DNA from: Nitrospirota bacterium
GTDB lineage: Bacteria; Nitrospirota; Nitrospiria; SBBL01; JAADHI01
NCBI GenBank assembly: GCA_029261155.1
Contig: JAJDBW010000067.1
Coordinates: 1 to 45,594, forward strand
Length of the DNA: 45,594 bases
Direction: 5' to 3'
Made by a program: the position numbers and the translations under genes. Of the stretch, positions 15,451 through 23,211 are shown piece after piece. The notes below the pieces were generated by a model. The model worked only from the letters and a program-made list of their open reading frames with translations. It had not been told where the DNA came from and did no database searches. Every line of letters begins with the position of its first letter. The stretch's first letter is position 1.

Positions 15451-18417
15451 ATGGCCGCGACAAAAAACAGCACCAAGCCCTTTCGTGCATGGACCCTACG
15501 CCAAAAACTGAGGTCATGGTTTTTAATTGTAGCGCTCATCCCCATGTTGGTCATCCTTATAATTTCTCTGAGTTTCCAGGCCGATCAGTTTCGGAAGGAA
15601 ATTGGGGAACGGTTAAAAGACAATCGTCAAGGTCTCGCCATCGAGCTTCGCGAAATCGAGGATCGCCTCATTGATCACAGCAAACGAACCGCTGTACAAG
15701 CCATCCTCCTTGGAACCGTTGCCTTAAATAACAGGGAGACCCTTGAAGATCTGCTAAGTAGTTATCTGAAGTTGAGTAACGTACACCTATTTGGCGTTTT
15801 CGATAAGAACGGCAAGCCGGTTTTAATTCTCCAAAAAAAAGGAGCAGAAAACTCCGAAAATAATTTGGTTCCTGTCATTGAGCCAAGCCTTGATTTGGAT
15901 TCCAATCCTCTTGTCAATCTCTCAAAAGACGCTGCTCTAGAGAGTGCCCCGCGACCTCACTTAGGAGAAAACGAGTTCAGCTTTGATGATGTAAAAACCG
16001 ATGACGCTCAGGACCTTATGTTTAGCCAGGAGGTCTCAAAGGCATCGGCGAGACGTGTACAGGTCAAAGCCCTACCGCAGGACATAGTTGCCAAAATCGC
16101 ATCACATGGAAGCACGGTCACCCGGACATTACGTCTGGATGGTGTCTTGAGTTCGGTCTACGTCTCGCTTATATTCGGTGGCCAACAAATCGGAATATTA
16201 CAACAAGGGTTCCTCCTAGACCAATCCTTCGTAGACGCATTGGAACTGAGAACGGGCCTAGAAGTCGCACTGATCAACGACAAAGGGGAAAAGATTGTCT
16301 CTAGCTTACCGGAGCTCCAATCCCTTTCTATCGATAAGGGACGATCTCGAGTCGCCGAAGAACGAATCGACCAGGTGGATTACCTCTTCACCCTTCTTCC
16401 TTTTGGCGCAGAAGACGGATTTAAACAAGGCGGCATCGCGATCTTTCAGTCCTTGGAAAATCTCTATTCTGAGAAGGAGAAAATAACGATCCTTTTTATT
16501 GTCATATTCGGCGTAATCGCAGTCGGGGCGCTTCTGATCAGTTCATTTATTGCGAGTTCCTTCAGCCGTCCCCTCCTAAGCCTGGCCAAAACAGCCAACA
16601 GCATTGCCTGCGGAAACTTCAATGAACGTGTTCGAGTAAAGAGCGAGGATGAAATCGGACAACTTGCCAATTCATTTAACGAAATGACATCCTCGTTGCA
16701 AGTGTCAAGAGAGGCATTGGTTACGGCAAAGGAATATACCGACAACATCCTTAAATGCATGCTCAACTCCCTGATCGTCGTCTCCCAGGACGGTAATATC
16801 CAAACCGTCAATGCAGCAACATGTGCATTATTGGGTTATCAAAAACACGAGCTGATCGGACAGCCGAGCAGTAAGATTTTTTCCGTCAAACTCCCCACAA
16901 CTGGCGTTGCATTGGCCGAAGCGTTCCAAAAAGGGGTTTTACAGGATATCGAAACCACATACCTTTCAAAAGATGGACATAAGATTACTGTGTGGTTTTC
17001 GTGCACGATAATGCACGATCATGCGAATAATCTCGAAGGCATTCTCTGTGTCGCCCAAGATATTTCCGAACACAAAAAAAATATCGCACGCTCCCACTAT
17101 CTGGCGAATTACGATCCTTTGACCGATCTGCCCAATCGTATCCTATTCATGGATCGACTCAACCAAACCATCCATCGTTCAATTAGGAGAAACCGTCACG
17201 CTGCCATAATGATGCTCGATCTGGACCGCTTTAAAAACATCAACGACACCTTGAGCCATGCCATCGGCGACTTACTTCTACAAACCGTATCCGAACGGCT
17301 CAGGCGCTGCGTACGAGAGAGCGATACCATCGCTCGTTTTGGCGGCGACGAGTTTGCCTTCATCCTAGACGATATTGAGCGCCCGGAAGATGTCAGCAAA
17401 ATTGCAAAAAAAGTATTGCAAACCTTCGAGGAACCGATGACTTTAAGGGGGCACGAACTTTTCATCACCACCAGCATTGGCATTAGCCTCTACCCCACGG
17501 ACGGCACAAACGCCGAATCCCTCTTGAAAAATGCCGATACCGCCATGTACCGTGCAAAAGAACAGGGCAGGAACAACTATCAACATTTCTCGGCCGACAT
17601 GGACCTCAGGGCGCTGGAATATCTCACCCTGGAAACAAATCTTCGGCACGCCCTCGAACGGGGAGAAATGGTCCTTCATTATCAGCCCATGGTCGAAACG
17701 AAAACAGGAAAGATTATTGGGGCCGAAGCACTTGTACGGTGGATACACCCGGACTTAGGACTGATTCCGCCCTTACGATTTATTCCCCTCGCCGAGGAAA
17801 CCGGCCTGATTGAACCGATTGGAAATTGGGTTCTCAAGACCGCGTGCACACAAAACAAGGCTTGGCAAAACGAGGGATATCCCCCCATGCGCGTTGCGGT
17901 TAACCTTTCGGCTCGCCAATTTCAAAATAAAATGTTTTCCAGTATCGTCAATCGGATCTTGATGGAAACCCAACTCGATCCATCGTATCTGGAATTGGAG
18001 CTGACAGAAAGCATTATCATGAAAAACGCAGAGTCGACGATCGAAACATTACGTGAATTCAATGGACTGGGCATCGACATCTCCATCGACGACTTTGGCA
18101 CGGGTTATTCCTCCCTCAACTACCTAAAACGGTTTCCGGTGAATACCTTAAAAATAGACCGGTCTTTTGTCCGTGATATTGCAAGCGATCCGGACGATGC
18201 CGCCATCACACGAACGGTCATCGCAATGGGGCACAACCTTAATCTCAAAATCGTGGCAGAAGGTGTCGAAACGGTCGAACAGCTCGAATTTCTTCGTGAG
18301 ATGCAATGCGACACCATTCAGGGATACTACTTCAGTAAACCTTTGCCCGCTGAGGAACTTACAAAAATCCTGAAAACAGGTAATATCCTCCCACAGCAAG
18401 TGCCAGACAATCGCTAG
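15451..18417 (+). CDS. Membrane PAS-GGDEF-EAL c-di-GMP protein with periplasmic sensor
   Basis: From ATG 15451 (AAGGA upstream) the protein has 988 residues. Order: TM1 (about 23-43), a roughly 300-residue periplasmic sensor, TM2 (about 345-367), HAMP (368-425), PAS (424-545), GGDEF (549-715), EAL (about 735-980). The GGDEF motif RFGGDEF is intact near residue 631. It is preceded by RESD, an RxxD inhibitory I-site at the right distance. The EAL half keeps GAEALVRW, LELELTES, IDDFGTGYSSL, and AEGVET. Both synthesis and breakdown of c-di-GMP are therefore possible, with the balance set by the sensor. The sensor fold is not recognised. A GTG frame extends 23 codons upstream into paralog 2 but lacks a good site. 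Confidence 0.92.
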   Translation: MAATKNSTKPFRAWTLRQKLRSWFLIVALIPMLVILIISLSFQADQFRKEIGERLKDNRQGLAIELREIEDRLIDHSKRTAVQAILLGTVALNNRETLEDLLSSYLKLSNVHLFGVFDKNGKPVLILQKKGAENSENNLVPVIEPSLDLDSNPLVNLSKDAALESAPRPHLGENEFSFDDVKTDDAQDLMFSQEVSKASARRVQVKALPQDIVAKIASHGSTVTRTLRLDGVLSSVYVSLIFGGQQIGILQQGFLLDQSFVDALELRTGLEVALINDKGEKIVSSLPELQSLSIDKGRSRVAEERIDQVDYLFTLLPFGAEDGFKQGGIAIFQSLENLYSEKEKITILFIVIFGVIAVGALLISSFIASSFSRPLLSLAKTANSIACGNFNERVRVKSEDEIGQLANSFNEMTSSLQVSREALVTAKEYTDNILKCMLNSLIVVSQDGNIQTVNAATCALLGYQKHELIGQPSSKIFSVKLPTTGVALAEAFQKGVLQDIETTYLSKDGHKITVWFSCTIMHDHANNLEGILCVAQDISEHKKNIARSHYLANYDPLTDLPNRILFMDRLNQTIHRSIRRNRHAAIMMLDLDRFKNINDTLSHAIGDLLLQTVSERLRRCVRESDTIARFGGDEFAFILDDIERPEDVSKIAKKVLQTFEEPMTLRGHELFITTSIGISLYPTDGTNAESLLKNADTAMYRAKEQGRNNYQHFSADMDLRALEYLTLETNLRHALERGEMVLHYQPMVETKTGKIIGAEALVRWIHPDLGLIPPLRFIPLAEETGLIEPIGNWVLKTACTQNKAWQNEGYPPMRVAVNLSARQFQNKMFSSIVNRILMETQLDPSYLELELTESIIMKNAESTIETLREFNGLGIDISIDDFGTGYSSLNYLKRFPVNTLKIDRSFVRDIASDPDDAAITRTVIAMGHNLNLKIVAEGVETVEQLEFLREMQCDTIQGYYFSKPLPAEELTKILKTGNILPQQVPDNR

Positions 18418-18702
18418 CTTAATAGGTTCTCATTACATCCTTGAGGCTGATCATGATACGAATATCCATCCTGCCATAAAAACACCCCCCTCCCAGACTT
18501 GTAGGACATGTCGGATCATCTTTAAGCCGGGCCTCTCGATATAAAAAAGAACCAATAACTTCCAGTGGGTTAGTCCTTGAGATTCTGTTCACTTTACACA
18601 AAAAAACCAAAAACCCAACAGACATCTATTTTCCCCAAATAATAAGTCATCGAGATTCAATTTCCCACCTTAGGGACTCCGCCCTTTACGAAGAGAGTAA
18701 GA

Positions 18703-18732
18703 TTGACGGGCCCTATGTAATTGTGTTAAAAA
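18703..18732 (+). promoter_or_regulatory. Candidate sigma-70-type promoter for rpsF operon
   Basis: TTGACG at 18703-18708 matches a -35 box. TTAAAA or TAAAAA follows at 17 or 18 bp and is a weak -10. It lies about 75 bp upstream of the rpsF start. The only support is the sequence match and position. Confidence 0.35.
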
Positions 18733-18739
18733 CATGAAG

Positions 18740-18758
18740 CTTTTCGGCTGCGAAAAAG
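18740..18758 (+). promoter_or_regulatory. Leader hairpin before rpsF
   Basis: CTTTTCG (18740-18746) can pair with CGAAAAAG (18751-18758) with one bulged A. It lies in the untranslated leader, followed by a CCGCACCGGGC stretch. Many bacteria have an S6:S18-binding leader at this place. Whether this is one cannot be decided by eye. Confidence 0.25.
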
Positions 18759-18807
18759 GGGATTTCTTTCCGCACCGGGCAGGATTTTTTATTTTTGGAG
18801 GTATACC

Positions 18808-19239
18808 TTGGGAACAAAAACAACGCGCGATGCGGTAGATCCGGAAAAAGCGCAATCGGGAGACGCACAGGACCCCATCTTAAGACCTTATGAAACGATT
18901 TTTGTCGTAAAACCTTCTTTAAGCGATGACGAAGTCACGGCGATTGTGGATAAGATTAAAGGCATCGTCGAGGAAACCGGCGGTGTCATCGTCGCTGCTG
19001 AAAATTGGGGCAAGAAAAAACTGGCCTACGATATTCAAAACGAGCGAAAAGGCATTTATATTGTGATGCATATCAAAGGCTCGGGTGAAGTCATTCGCGA
19101 AATAGAACGAAACTATCGCATCTCCGAGTTCATTATAAAGTATATGACGATAAAGATTAGCCCGGAGACCTTGGGGCAAGCCCTTCCCATCCGAGAAGAA
19201 AAAACATTTTCTTCCCGCGGGCGGTTCGAAAGAAACTAA
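18808..19239 (+). CDS. rpsF: 30S ribosomal protein S6, N-terminally extended
   Basis: A 143-residue product starts at TTG 18808 with GGAGGT 5 nt upstream. The S6 core begins at about residue 27 with PYETIFVVKPS, where most S6 proteins begin, and runs through NWGKKKLAYDIQNERKG, IEIRNYRI-like IEIERNYRISEF region and a short C-terminal tail. The first 25 residues (charged, with DPEKAQSGDAQDP) are extra. S6 binds 16S rRNA as a dimer with S18 in the small subunit platform. It is the first gene of the rpsF-ssb-rpsR operon. The extension could be real or the true start could be internal, but no internal start has a site as good. Confidence 0.93.
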   Translation: MGTKTTRDAVDPEKAQSGDAQDPILRPYETIFVVKPSLSDDEVTAIVDKIKGIVEETGGVIVAAENWGKKKLAYDIQNERKGIYIVMHIKGSGEVIREIERNYRISEFIIKYMTIKISPETLGQALPIREEKTFSSRGRFERN

Positions 19240-19241
19240 CG

Positions 19242-19643
19242 ATGACGAGCTTTAACAAAGTCATCCTCATCGGCAACCTCACCAAAGATCCCGAAATTCG
19301 CTATACGCCGAGTGGAACGGCGGTCTCCAACTTCGGGCTTGCCGTCAATCATCGATACAAACTCGGCGAAGAAATGAAGGATGAAGTGTGTTTTATCGAC
19401 ATCGTGGTCTTTGGCAAACAAGCGGAGAACAGCGGCCAGTACTTATCGAAGGGGCAAGGCGTCATCGTCGAAGGCCGACTTCAGCAACGCCGTTGGGAAT
19501 CTGAAGACGGCCAAAAACGAAGCCGTCACGAAGTTGTCGCGCAAACCTTGCGTTATCTCCCCAAACGCCAAGCCAGCGGCGGCCAAGGTGGGGAACGGGA
19601 TGGGATGGCCATGGAAGATGTTGATCAAGATGTGCCGTTTTAA
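19242..19643 (+). CDS. ssb: Single-stranded DNA-binding protein
   Basis: This 133-residue protein has the OB-fold landmarks of bacterial SSB: FNKVILIGNLTKDPEIRYT at the start, FGLAVNHRYK, FIDIVVFGKQAENSGQYLSKG and VIVEGRLQQRRWE. A short linker leads to the acidic tip DVDQDVPF, which in SSB recruits repair and replication proteins. It is shorter than E. coli SSB (178) because the glycine-rich linker is brief. Only 2 bp separate it from rpsF, and rpsR follows, the standard arrangement across bacteria. Confidence 0.97.
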   Translation: MTSFNKVILIGNLTKDPEIRYTPSGTAVSNFGLAVNHRYKLGEEMKDEVCFIDIVVFGKQAENSGQYLSKGQGVIVEGRLQQRRWESEDGQKRSRHEVVAQTLRYLPKRQASGGQGGERDGMAMEDVDQDVPF

Positions 19644-19676
19644 TCCTTAAAAAAATAAAGAGAAACTGGAGGAACA

Positions 19677-19904
19677 TTGGAAAAAAAAGTCTTTCATCGG
19701 AAAAACGTCTGCCGATTTTGTAACGAGAAAAAAAAGGACATCAGCTTTAAAGAAACCTATCTCTTAAAAGGTTTTCTGACGGAACGCGGAAAAATCATTC
19801 CGCGGCGAATCTCTGGAAACTGCAGCTCCCACCAAAAGGCATTAACCCGCGCAGTGAAACGTTCCCGAAGCATCGCCTTTCTCGCCTTTGTTGAAGAACG
19901 TTAA
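19677..19904 (+). CDS. rpsR: 30S ribosomal protein S18
   Basis: A 75-residue protein starts at TTG 19677 with GGAGG 4 nt upstream. It shows the S18 core ISFKETYLLKGFLTERGKI, PRRISGNCSSHQKALTRAV and KRSRSIAFL. The N-terminus has C-x2-C (CRFC) and a further cysteine in NCSSH, consistent with a zinc-binding type of S18. It partners S6 on the platform. The replication helicase and L9 genes that often follow are not here; a PilZ gene follows instead after 12 bp. Confidence 0.96.
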   Translation: MEKKVFHRKNVCRFCNEKKKDISFKETYLLKGFLTERGKIIPRRISGNCSSHQKALTRAVKRSRSIAFLAFVEER

Positions 19905-19916
19905 AAGGAAAACGAC

Positions 19917-20303
19917 ATGGGCGCAAAAAAAGAAGTCGTCGAAAAATCAGGAATTAATCGCAGACAACATCCCCGACCTTTCCTCGTGCTGGAAATTAAG
20001 GGTACGCATTCCAATAAAATTTTCCTCGCTTATGCAGAAAATGTAAGCAAGGGCGGACTCTTCCTTAAAGGAAAACAAGCCCTTAAAATCGGTGATCAAT
20101 TCCCCATCGAATTTGTACTGCCTGATAACAAAACGACGGTACGCTGTATGAGTGAAGTGGTTTGGAAAAAAAAGTACGATCAACCAGGGCTCAACCCAGC
20201 CGAAGGCATTGGCATTAAATTCGTCGATATGGAACCCGCTCAAAAAAAAGTGATTGGCGATTGGGTCGACAAGGAAGAAGAAAAAACCGCGCAGAATCAA
20301 TGA
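19917..20303 (+). CDS. PilZ domain c-di-GMP-binding protein
   Basis: The protein is 128 residues and is one PilZ domain with short flanks. The two c-di-GMP-binding motifs are present: RRQHPR (RxxxR) near residue 19 and ENVSKGGLFL ((D/N)xSxxG) near residue 42. The strand EGIGIKFVDMEP matches the C-terminal part of the domain. Such single-domain PilZ proteins act as cytoplasmic c-di-GMP effectors. AAGGA precedes the ATG, and the gene follows rpsR by 12 bp, so it is likely expressed with the S6-SSB-S18 operon. The PAS-GGDEF-EAL protein 2 kb upstream is a plausible source of the ligand. Confidence 0.9.
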   Translation: MGAKKEVVEKSGINRRQHPRPFLVLEIKGTHSNKIFLAYAENVSKGGLFLKGKQALKIGDQFPIEFVLPDNKTTVRCMSEVVWKKKYDQPGLNPAEGIGIKFVDMEPAQKKVIGDWVDKEEEKTAQNQ

Positions 20304-20509
20304 CAGCCCAAGCGAAAATGGATTGCCCTTGTCCCTTCCCGCGCTATGACATCCCTCAGCTTTTTATTAGCCCAGATCCCCTTTCATCCCTCAAAAAAAA
20401 TCAGTTCAGCCCCTTCAACTTAAAATCCATCACCCTTCCCGGCTTAGCTCAAGGGTCGCCAACGAAGACACAAACCCGTCGATGGACCGGACGGGGCCTG
20501 GCAAGATAG
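20300..20509 (+). CDS. Possible small protein, coupled to pilZ
   Basis: A 69-codon frame starts at an ATG that overlaps the pilZ stop (ATGA) and ends directly before the DUF4149 gene. The peptide is proline-rich with a CPCPFPRYD start and a basic end (TRRWTGRGLAR). No family is recognised and the composition is not strongly protein-like. The only positive evidence is the coupling geometry and the way it fills the gap exactly. Confidence 0.25.
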   Translation: MTAQAKMDCPCPFPRYDIPQLFISPDPLSSLKKNQFSPFNLKSITLPGLAQGSPTKTQTRRWTGRGLAR

Positions 20510-20977
20510 ATGGAGACGCCCATACCTAACTTTTATTTCATGGGTGTTCAATTCGTCCACTTGCTCGCGCTCTCGATATGGCTGGGCGGCATCGTCATTA
20601 TTCAAACCATCTTCATCCCCATACGCTCTGAGACCACCCCCACCGGCCAACTTGACCGCCTCTTTCTTGGGAAGATCGTAGCTAAATTCGATCATGCGAC
20701 ACTTTTTTGCGCAGGCGCCTTAGTCGCCACCAGTATTATAAAATTTTGGCGTTGGGAGACCCTGACACCCTGGAATCTCATCCGCTATTTTTCCATTTCG
20801 ATGATGTCTTTTATTTCACTCTATACGGCGATAAAAATTTCACCTAAAATGCTTGAAGGAAAGGTACTTCGGCAATCAGAATCCACCGACAGAGCACGGG
20901 CAAAACTTTATCGGCTTTCGTCGCAATTAATGCGGATCAATTTAATTTTCGGCGCCGCCGCCCTGCTTATGGCTTAA
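20510..20977 (+). CDS. DUF4149 / TMEM205-like membrane protein
   Basis: This 155-residue protein has four hydrophobic helices: FVHLLALSIWLGGIVIIQTI, the CAGALVATSIIKFW region, YFSISMMSFISLYTA and LIFGAAALLMA. A first-helix HLLALSIWLGG and an F-D-H segment after the first helix pair match DUF4149 proteins. Family members are small inner-membrane proteins without an assigned reaction. It ends 8 bp before rlpA and probably shares its transcript. Confidence 0.8.
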   Translation: METPIPNFYFMGVQFVHLLALSIWLGGIVIIQTIFIPIRSETTPTGQLDRLFLGKIVAKFDHATLFCAGALVATSIIKFWRWETLTPWNLIRYFSISMMSFISLYTAIKISPKMLEGKVLRQSESTDRARAKLYRLSSQLMRINLIFGAAALLMA

Positions 20978-20985
20978 TCGTTCTT

Positions 20986-21711
20986 ATGCGCATGACTTCT
21001 TCAGCCTTTCTAAATAAAGACGGTCGCTTTTTGTTAAAGATTACAGGCGGACTCTGCCTTTATGCCTTTGCCCTGCTCTTGAACGGCTGCGTGACAAGTC
21101 CTCCGCAATCTAAGCCCTATAGCCTGGGTTATCGTGAGCTGGGACTCACGACATGGCATGGCCAATACCTTCATGGCCGTCCTACGATTAGCGGAGAAAT
21201 CTACAACATGTTCGGCTTCAGTGCAGCACACAGAAACTTACCCTTCGGCACGCTACTTCGGGTCACGGACCTCAAGAACAAGCGCTCGGTGGAGGTCAAA
21301 GTCAATGACAGAGGCCCATTTATCGACGGGCGGGTCTTATCCCTCTCCTATGCTGCGGCAAAAAAATTGGACATCATCGAGACCGGCTTTGCAAAGGTTG
21401 AACTTAAAATTATTGGCAACGCCCCAATCTTCAAGCGCCTACCTCGCCTAAAAAAGGAGGACAGCGGTCGATATTTCGTGCAGGTCGGGTCGTTTCAAAG
21501 CGAAGAAAATGCGCAACGTTTAAAAATAATGCTCGATAAAATAGGAGAGCATCCATTTGTAGAAACATTAAGAACCTCGACTGTTCCGATCTACCGGGTC
21601 CGTCTCGGCCCCTACCTCTCGGAAGAAAAAGCTTTGTCGGTCGTGCTCGACTTACACAAACAGGTATCAAAAGACGACACCCTGTCTCCCATCGTTGTTA
21701 CGGACGAATAG
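20986..21711 (+). CDS. rlpA: RlpA-like septal ring lytic transglycosylase lipoprotein with SPOR domain
   Basis: The product has 241 residues. A lipoprotein signal ends in the lipobox LNGC near residue 27. A double-psi beta-barrel domain follows (about 45-140) with TWHGQYLHGRPTISGE, the catalytic-type histidine in AAHRNLPFGT and the catalytic-type aspartate in VNDRGPF. The usual RIIDLS is RVLSLS here. A SPOR domain follows (about 158-235, RYFVQVGSFQSEENAQRLK), which binds denuded glycan strands at the division septum. RlpA cleaves such naked glycans in the periplasm. Position downstream of DUF4149 is close (8 bp). Confidence 0.93.
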   Translation: MRMTSSAFLNKDGRFLLKITGGLCLYAFALLLNGCVTSPPQSKPYSLGYRELGLTTWHGQYLHGRPTISGEIYNMFGFSAAHRNLPFGTLLRVTDLKNKRSVEVKVNDRGPFIDGRVLSLSYAAAKKLDIIETGFAKVELKIIGNAPIFKRLPRLKKEDSGRYFVQVGSFQSEENAQRLKIMLDKIGEHPFVETLRTSTVPIYRVRLGPYLSEEKALSVVLDLHKQVSKDDTLSPIVVTDE

Positions 21712-21816
21712 TAAACGCGAAGAAAGGCCATCGATTGTAAAACATAGGCCGATCTTTTTATTCATGTCAGTCGCCTATTTATTTCGAATCGCTTCATCTG
21801 ATCTTTGGAGGTTTTT

Positions 21817-22614
21817 ATGTCGGAAGCGTTTGACCGCCTGGTGGGTATTATGACCCGCTTACGCGGGAAAGAAGGCTGCCCCTGGGACCGAGAACAAAAC
21901 CATGACACGCTCAAGCCCTTTTTAGTCGAAGAGGCCTACGAAGTGATCGAAGCCATCGATTCGGGAAAGGCCGATGCTCTCCGCGAGGAATTGGGCGATC
22001 TATTGTTCCAGGTCTTGTTTCACGCCGAAATCGCAACAGAAGCCGGACGCTTCGATATCGATGACGTCCTGCACACCACTAGCGAAAAAATGACCCGCAG
22101 GCACCCCCATGTCTTTCTGGAAAATAACAGGTGTGCCCCCGCTCCCGACAGCACCGAAGTCTTGGCCCGTTGGGAAGACATCAAAAAAAAAGAGGCCCGG
22201 AACAAAGACAGGAACTCGGCGCTCGACGGCGTTCCCAAAAGCCTCCCGCCCCTACTCCGAGCCCACCAGCTCCAGGCAAGGGCCGCGCGAGTCGGCTTCG
22301 ATTGGCGAAGTCCGGAACCGGTTTTCTCCAAGGTCGAGGAAGAATTCGAAGAACTCCGGGAAGCCCTGAAGGAAGCAGACCCTGTAAAGATCGAAGATGA
22401 ACTTGGCGATCTCCTTTTTTCTATCGTCAATTTGGCGCGATTTAATAAGATCAACCCAGAAGATGCTCTGCGGAAAACCATTCGCCGTTTTACAGAACGG
22501 TTTCAAAGCATAGAGACGCTGGCGAAAGAACAAGGAAAGCCCATTGAAGCGCTCTCACTTGATGAAATGAATGTCTATTGGGAGCAGGCAAAAGATAAAG
22601 AACGGCTTGATTAA
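21817..22614 (+). CDS. mazG: Nucleoside triphosphate pyrophosphohydrolase MazG
   Basis: I start at ATG 21817, which follows TTTGGAGG at the right distance. The 265-residue protein has two MazG domains as in E. coli MazG (263). The first has WDREQNHDTLKPFLVEEAYE with the metal-binding EExxE and EELGDLLFQVLFHAEIA. The second has KVEEEFEELREAL and EDELGDLLFSIVNLARF. MazG hydrolyses (d)NTPs and related nucleotides to monophosphate and pyrophosphate in the cytoplasm, cleaning aberrant nucleotides and lowering ppGpp. Acidic metal ligands appear intact in both domains. It is separated from rlpA by about 100 bp. Confidence 0.95.
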   Translation: MSEAFDRLVGIMTRLRGKEGCPWDREQNHDTLKPFLVEEAYEVIEAIDSGKADALREELGDLLFQVLFHAEIATEAGRFDIDDVLHTTSEKMTRRHPHVFLENNRCAPAPDSTEVLARWEDIKKKEARNKDRNSALDGVPKSLPPLLRAHQLQARAARVGFDWRSPEPVFSKVEEEFEELREALKEADPVKIEDELGDLLFSIVNLARFNKINPEDALRKTIRRFTERFQSIETLAKEQGKPIEALSLDEMNVYWEQAKDKERLD

Positions 22615-22625
22615 GCACGCTTAAT
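22610..22625. repeat. Short palindrome at mazG 3' end
   Basis: ATTAAGC at 22610-22616 pairs with GCTTAAT at 22619-22625 with a 2-nt centre. It overlaps the mazG stop and lies 41 bp before the cytochrome gene. It may be an operator or a weak mRNA hairpin; there is no T-run. Confidence 0.25.
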
Positions 22626-22665
22626 TCATGCACACTGACATCTCTAGCGGATAAGGACAGAAAAA

Positions 22666-23163
22666 ATGTCTCAAGCAAAGGTCATTCTCGTTGTATTGTT
22701 GATGATCGGAGGATTTGCGGTTGCCATCCATTTGTTTACGGCGACGATTGCCCCTCCAGAAGGAGAAAGCGTTCAAGAAGGGTTCAACATGTCTCGACCC
22801 CGCGCGCCAACAGAAGCCCGAAAAATGCTCAACCCCTTTCCGCGCTCCGAAGAAATCGTCAAAAAAGGGGAGGTGCTCTACCATACCAAGGGAAGCTGTA
22901 ATGTGTGCCACGGCGAAAAAGGAAAAGGGGATGGTGGCGGCGGCGCCATGCTCTCCCCACCGCCGCGCGACTTCACCGACCCGGGCTTCCAGATGCTCCG
23001 TACGGATGGGGAACTTTTTTGGTCCACCAAATTTGGTATCTCCGGCACGGGGATGTTTTCGTACTCGCCAAGGATGATTACCGAAGAAGAAACCTGGATG
23101 GTCATCCACTACATTCGAAGCTTAAATGCACAAGCCACAGCGACGCCCGAAGGTGACGCCTAA
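22666..23163 (+). CDS. Membrane-anchored monohaem cytochrome c
   Basis: This 165-residue protein has an N-terminal hydrophobic anchor (VILVVLLMIGGFAVAIHLF, about 5-24) and a periplasmic class I-type cytochrome domain. The haem-binding site is CNVCH at residues 78-82, followed by GEKGKGDGGGG. The region with GTGMFSYSP near residue 130 may give the axial methionine. The C-terminal helix is EEETWMVIHYIRSL. It would carry electrons at the outer face of the inner membrane. No oxidase or reductase genes are adjacent, so the partner is unknown. AAGGACAG upstream of the ATG is a plausible binding site. Confidence 0.9.
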   Translation: MSQAKVILVVLLMIGGFAVAIHLFTATIAPPEGESVQEGFNMSRPRAPTEARKMLNPFPRSEEIVKKGEVLYHTKGSCNVCHGEKGKGDGGGGAMLSPPPRDFTDPGFQMLRTDGELFWSTKFGISGTGMFSYSPRMITEEETWMVIHYIRSLNAQATATPEGDA

Positions 23164-23211
23164 TTTTTTTAGGATAATTTAGCCTGTCGCCTTGAAGAAA
23201 AAAAGAAAGCT

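Larger units (their letters stand above)
18418..18807. other. Intergenic region and rpsF leader
   Basis: This 390-bp interval has no convincing gene. The left part is AT-rich with several A-runs and stop codons in all frames. The last 100 bp carry a candidate promoter, a short hairpin and the rpsF ribosome-binding site GGAGGT at 18797-18802. Confidence 0.5.

Noticed and set aside
23164-23211. TTGAAG/CTTCAA pair between the convergent cytochrome and tolC genes as a bidirectional terminator
   Set aside because: Six-base AT-rich stem with a 12-nt loop is too weak to support the call, although termination must happen around here.
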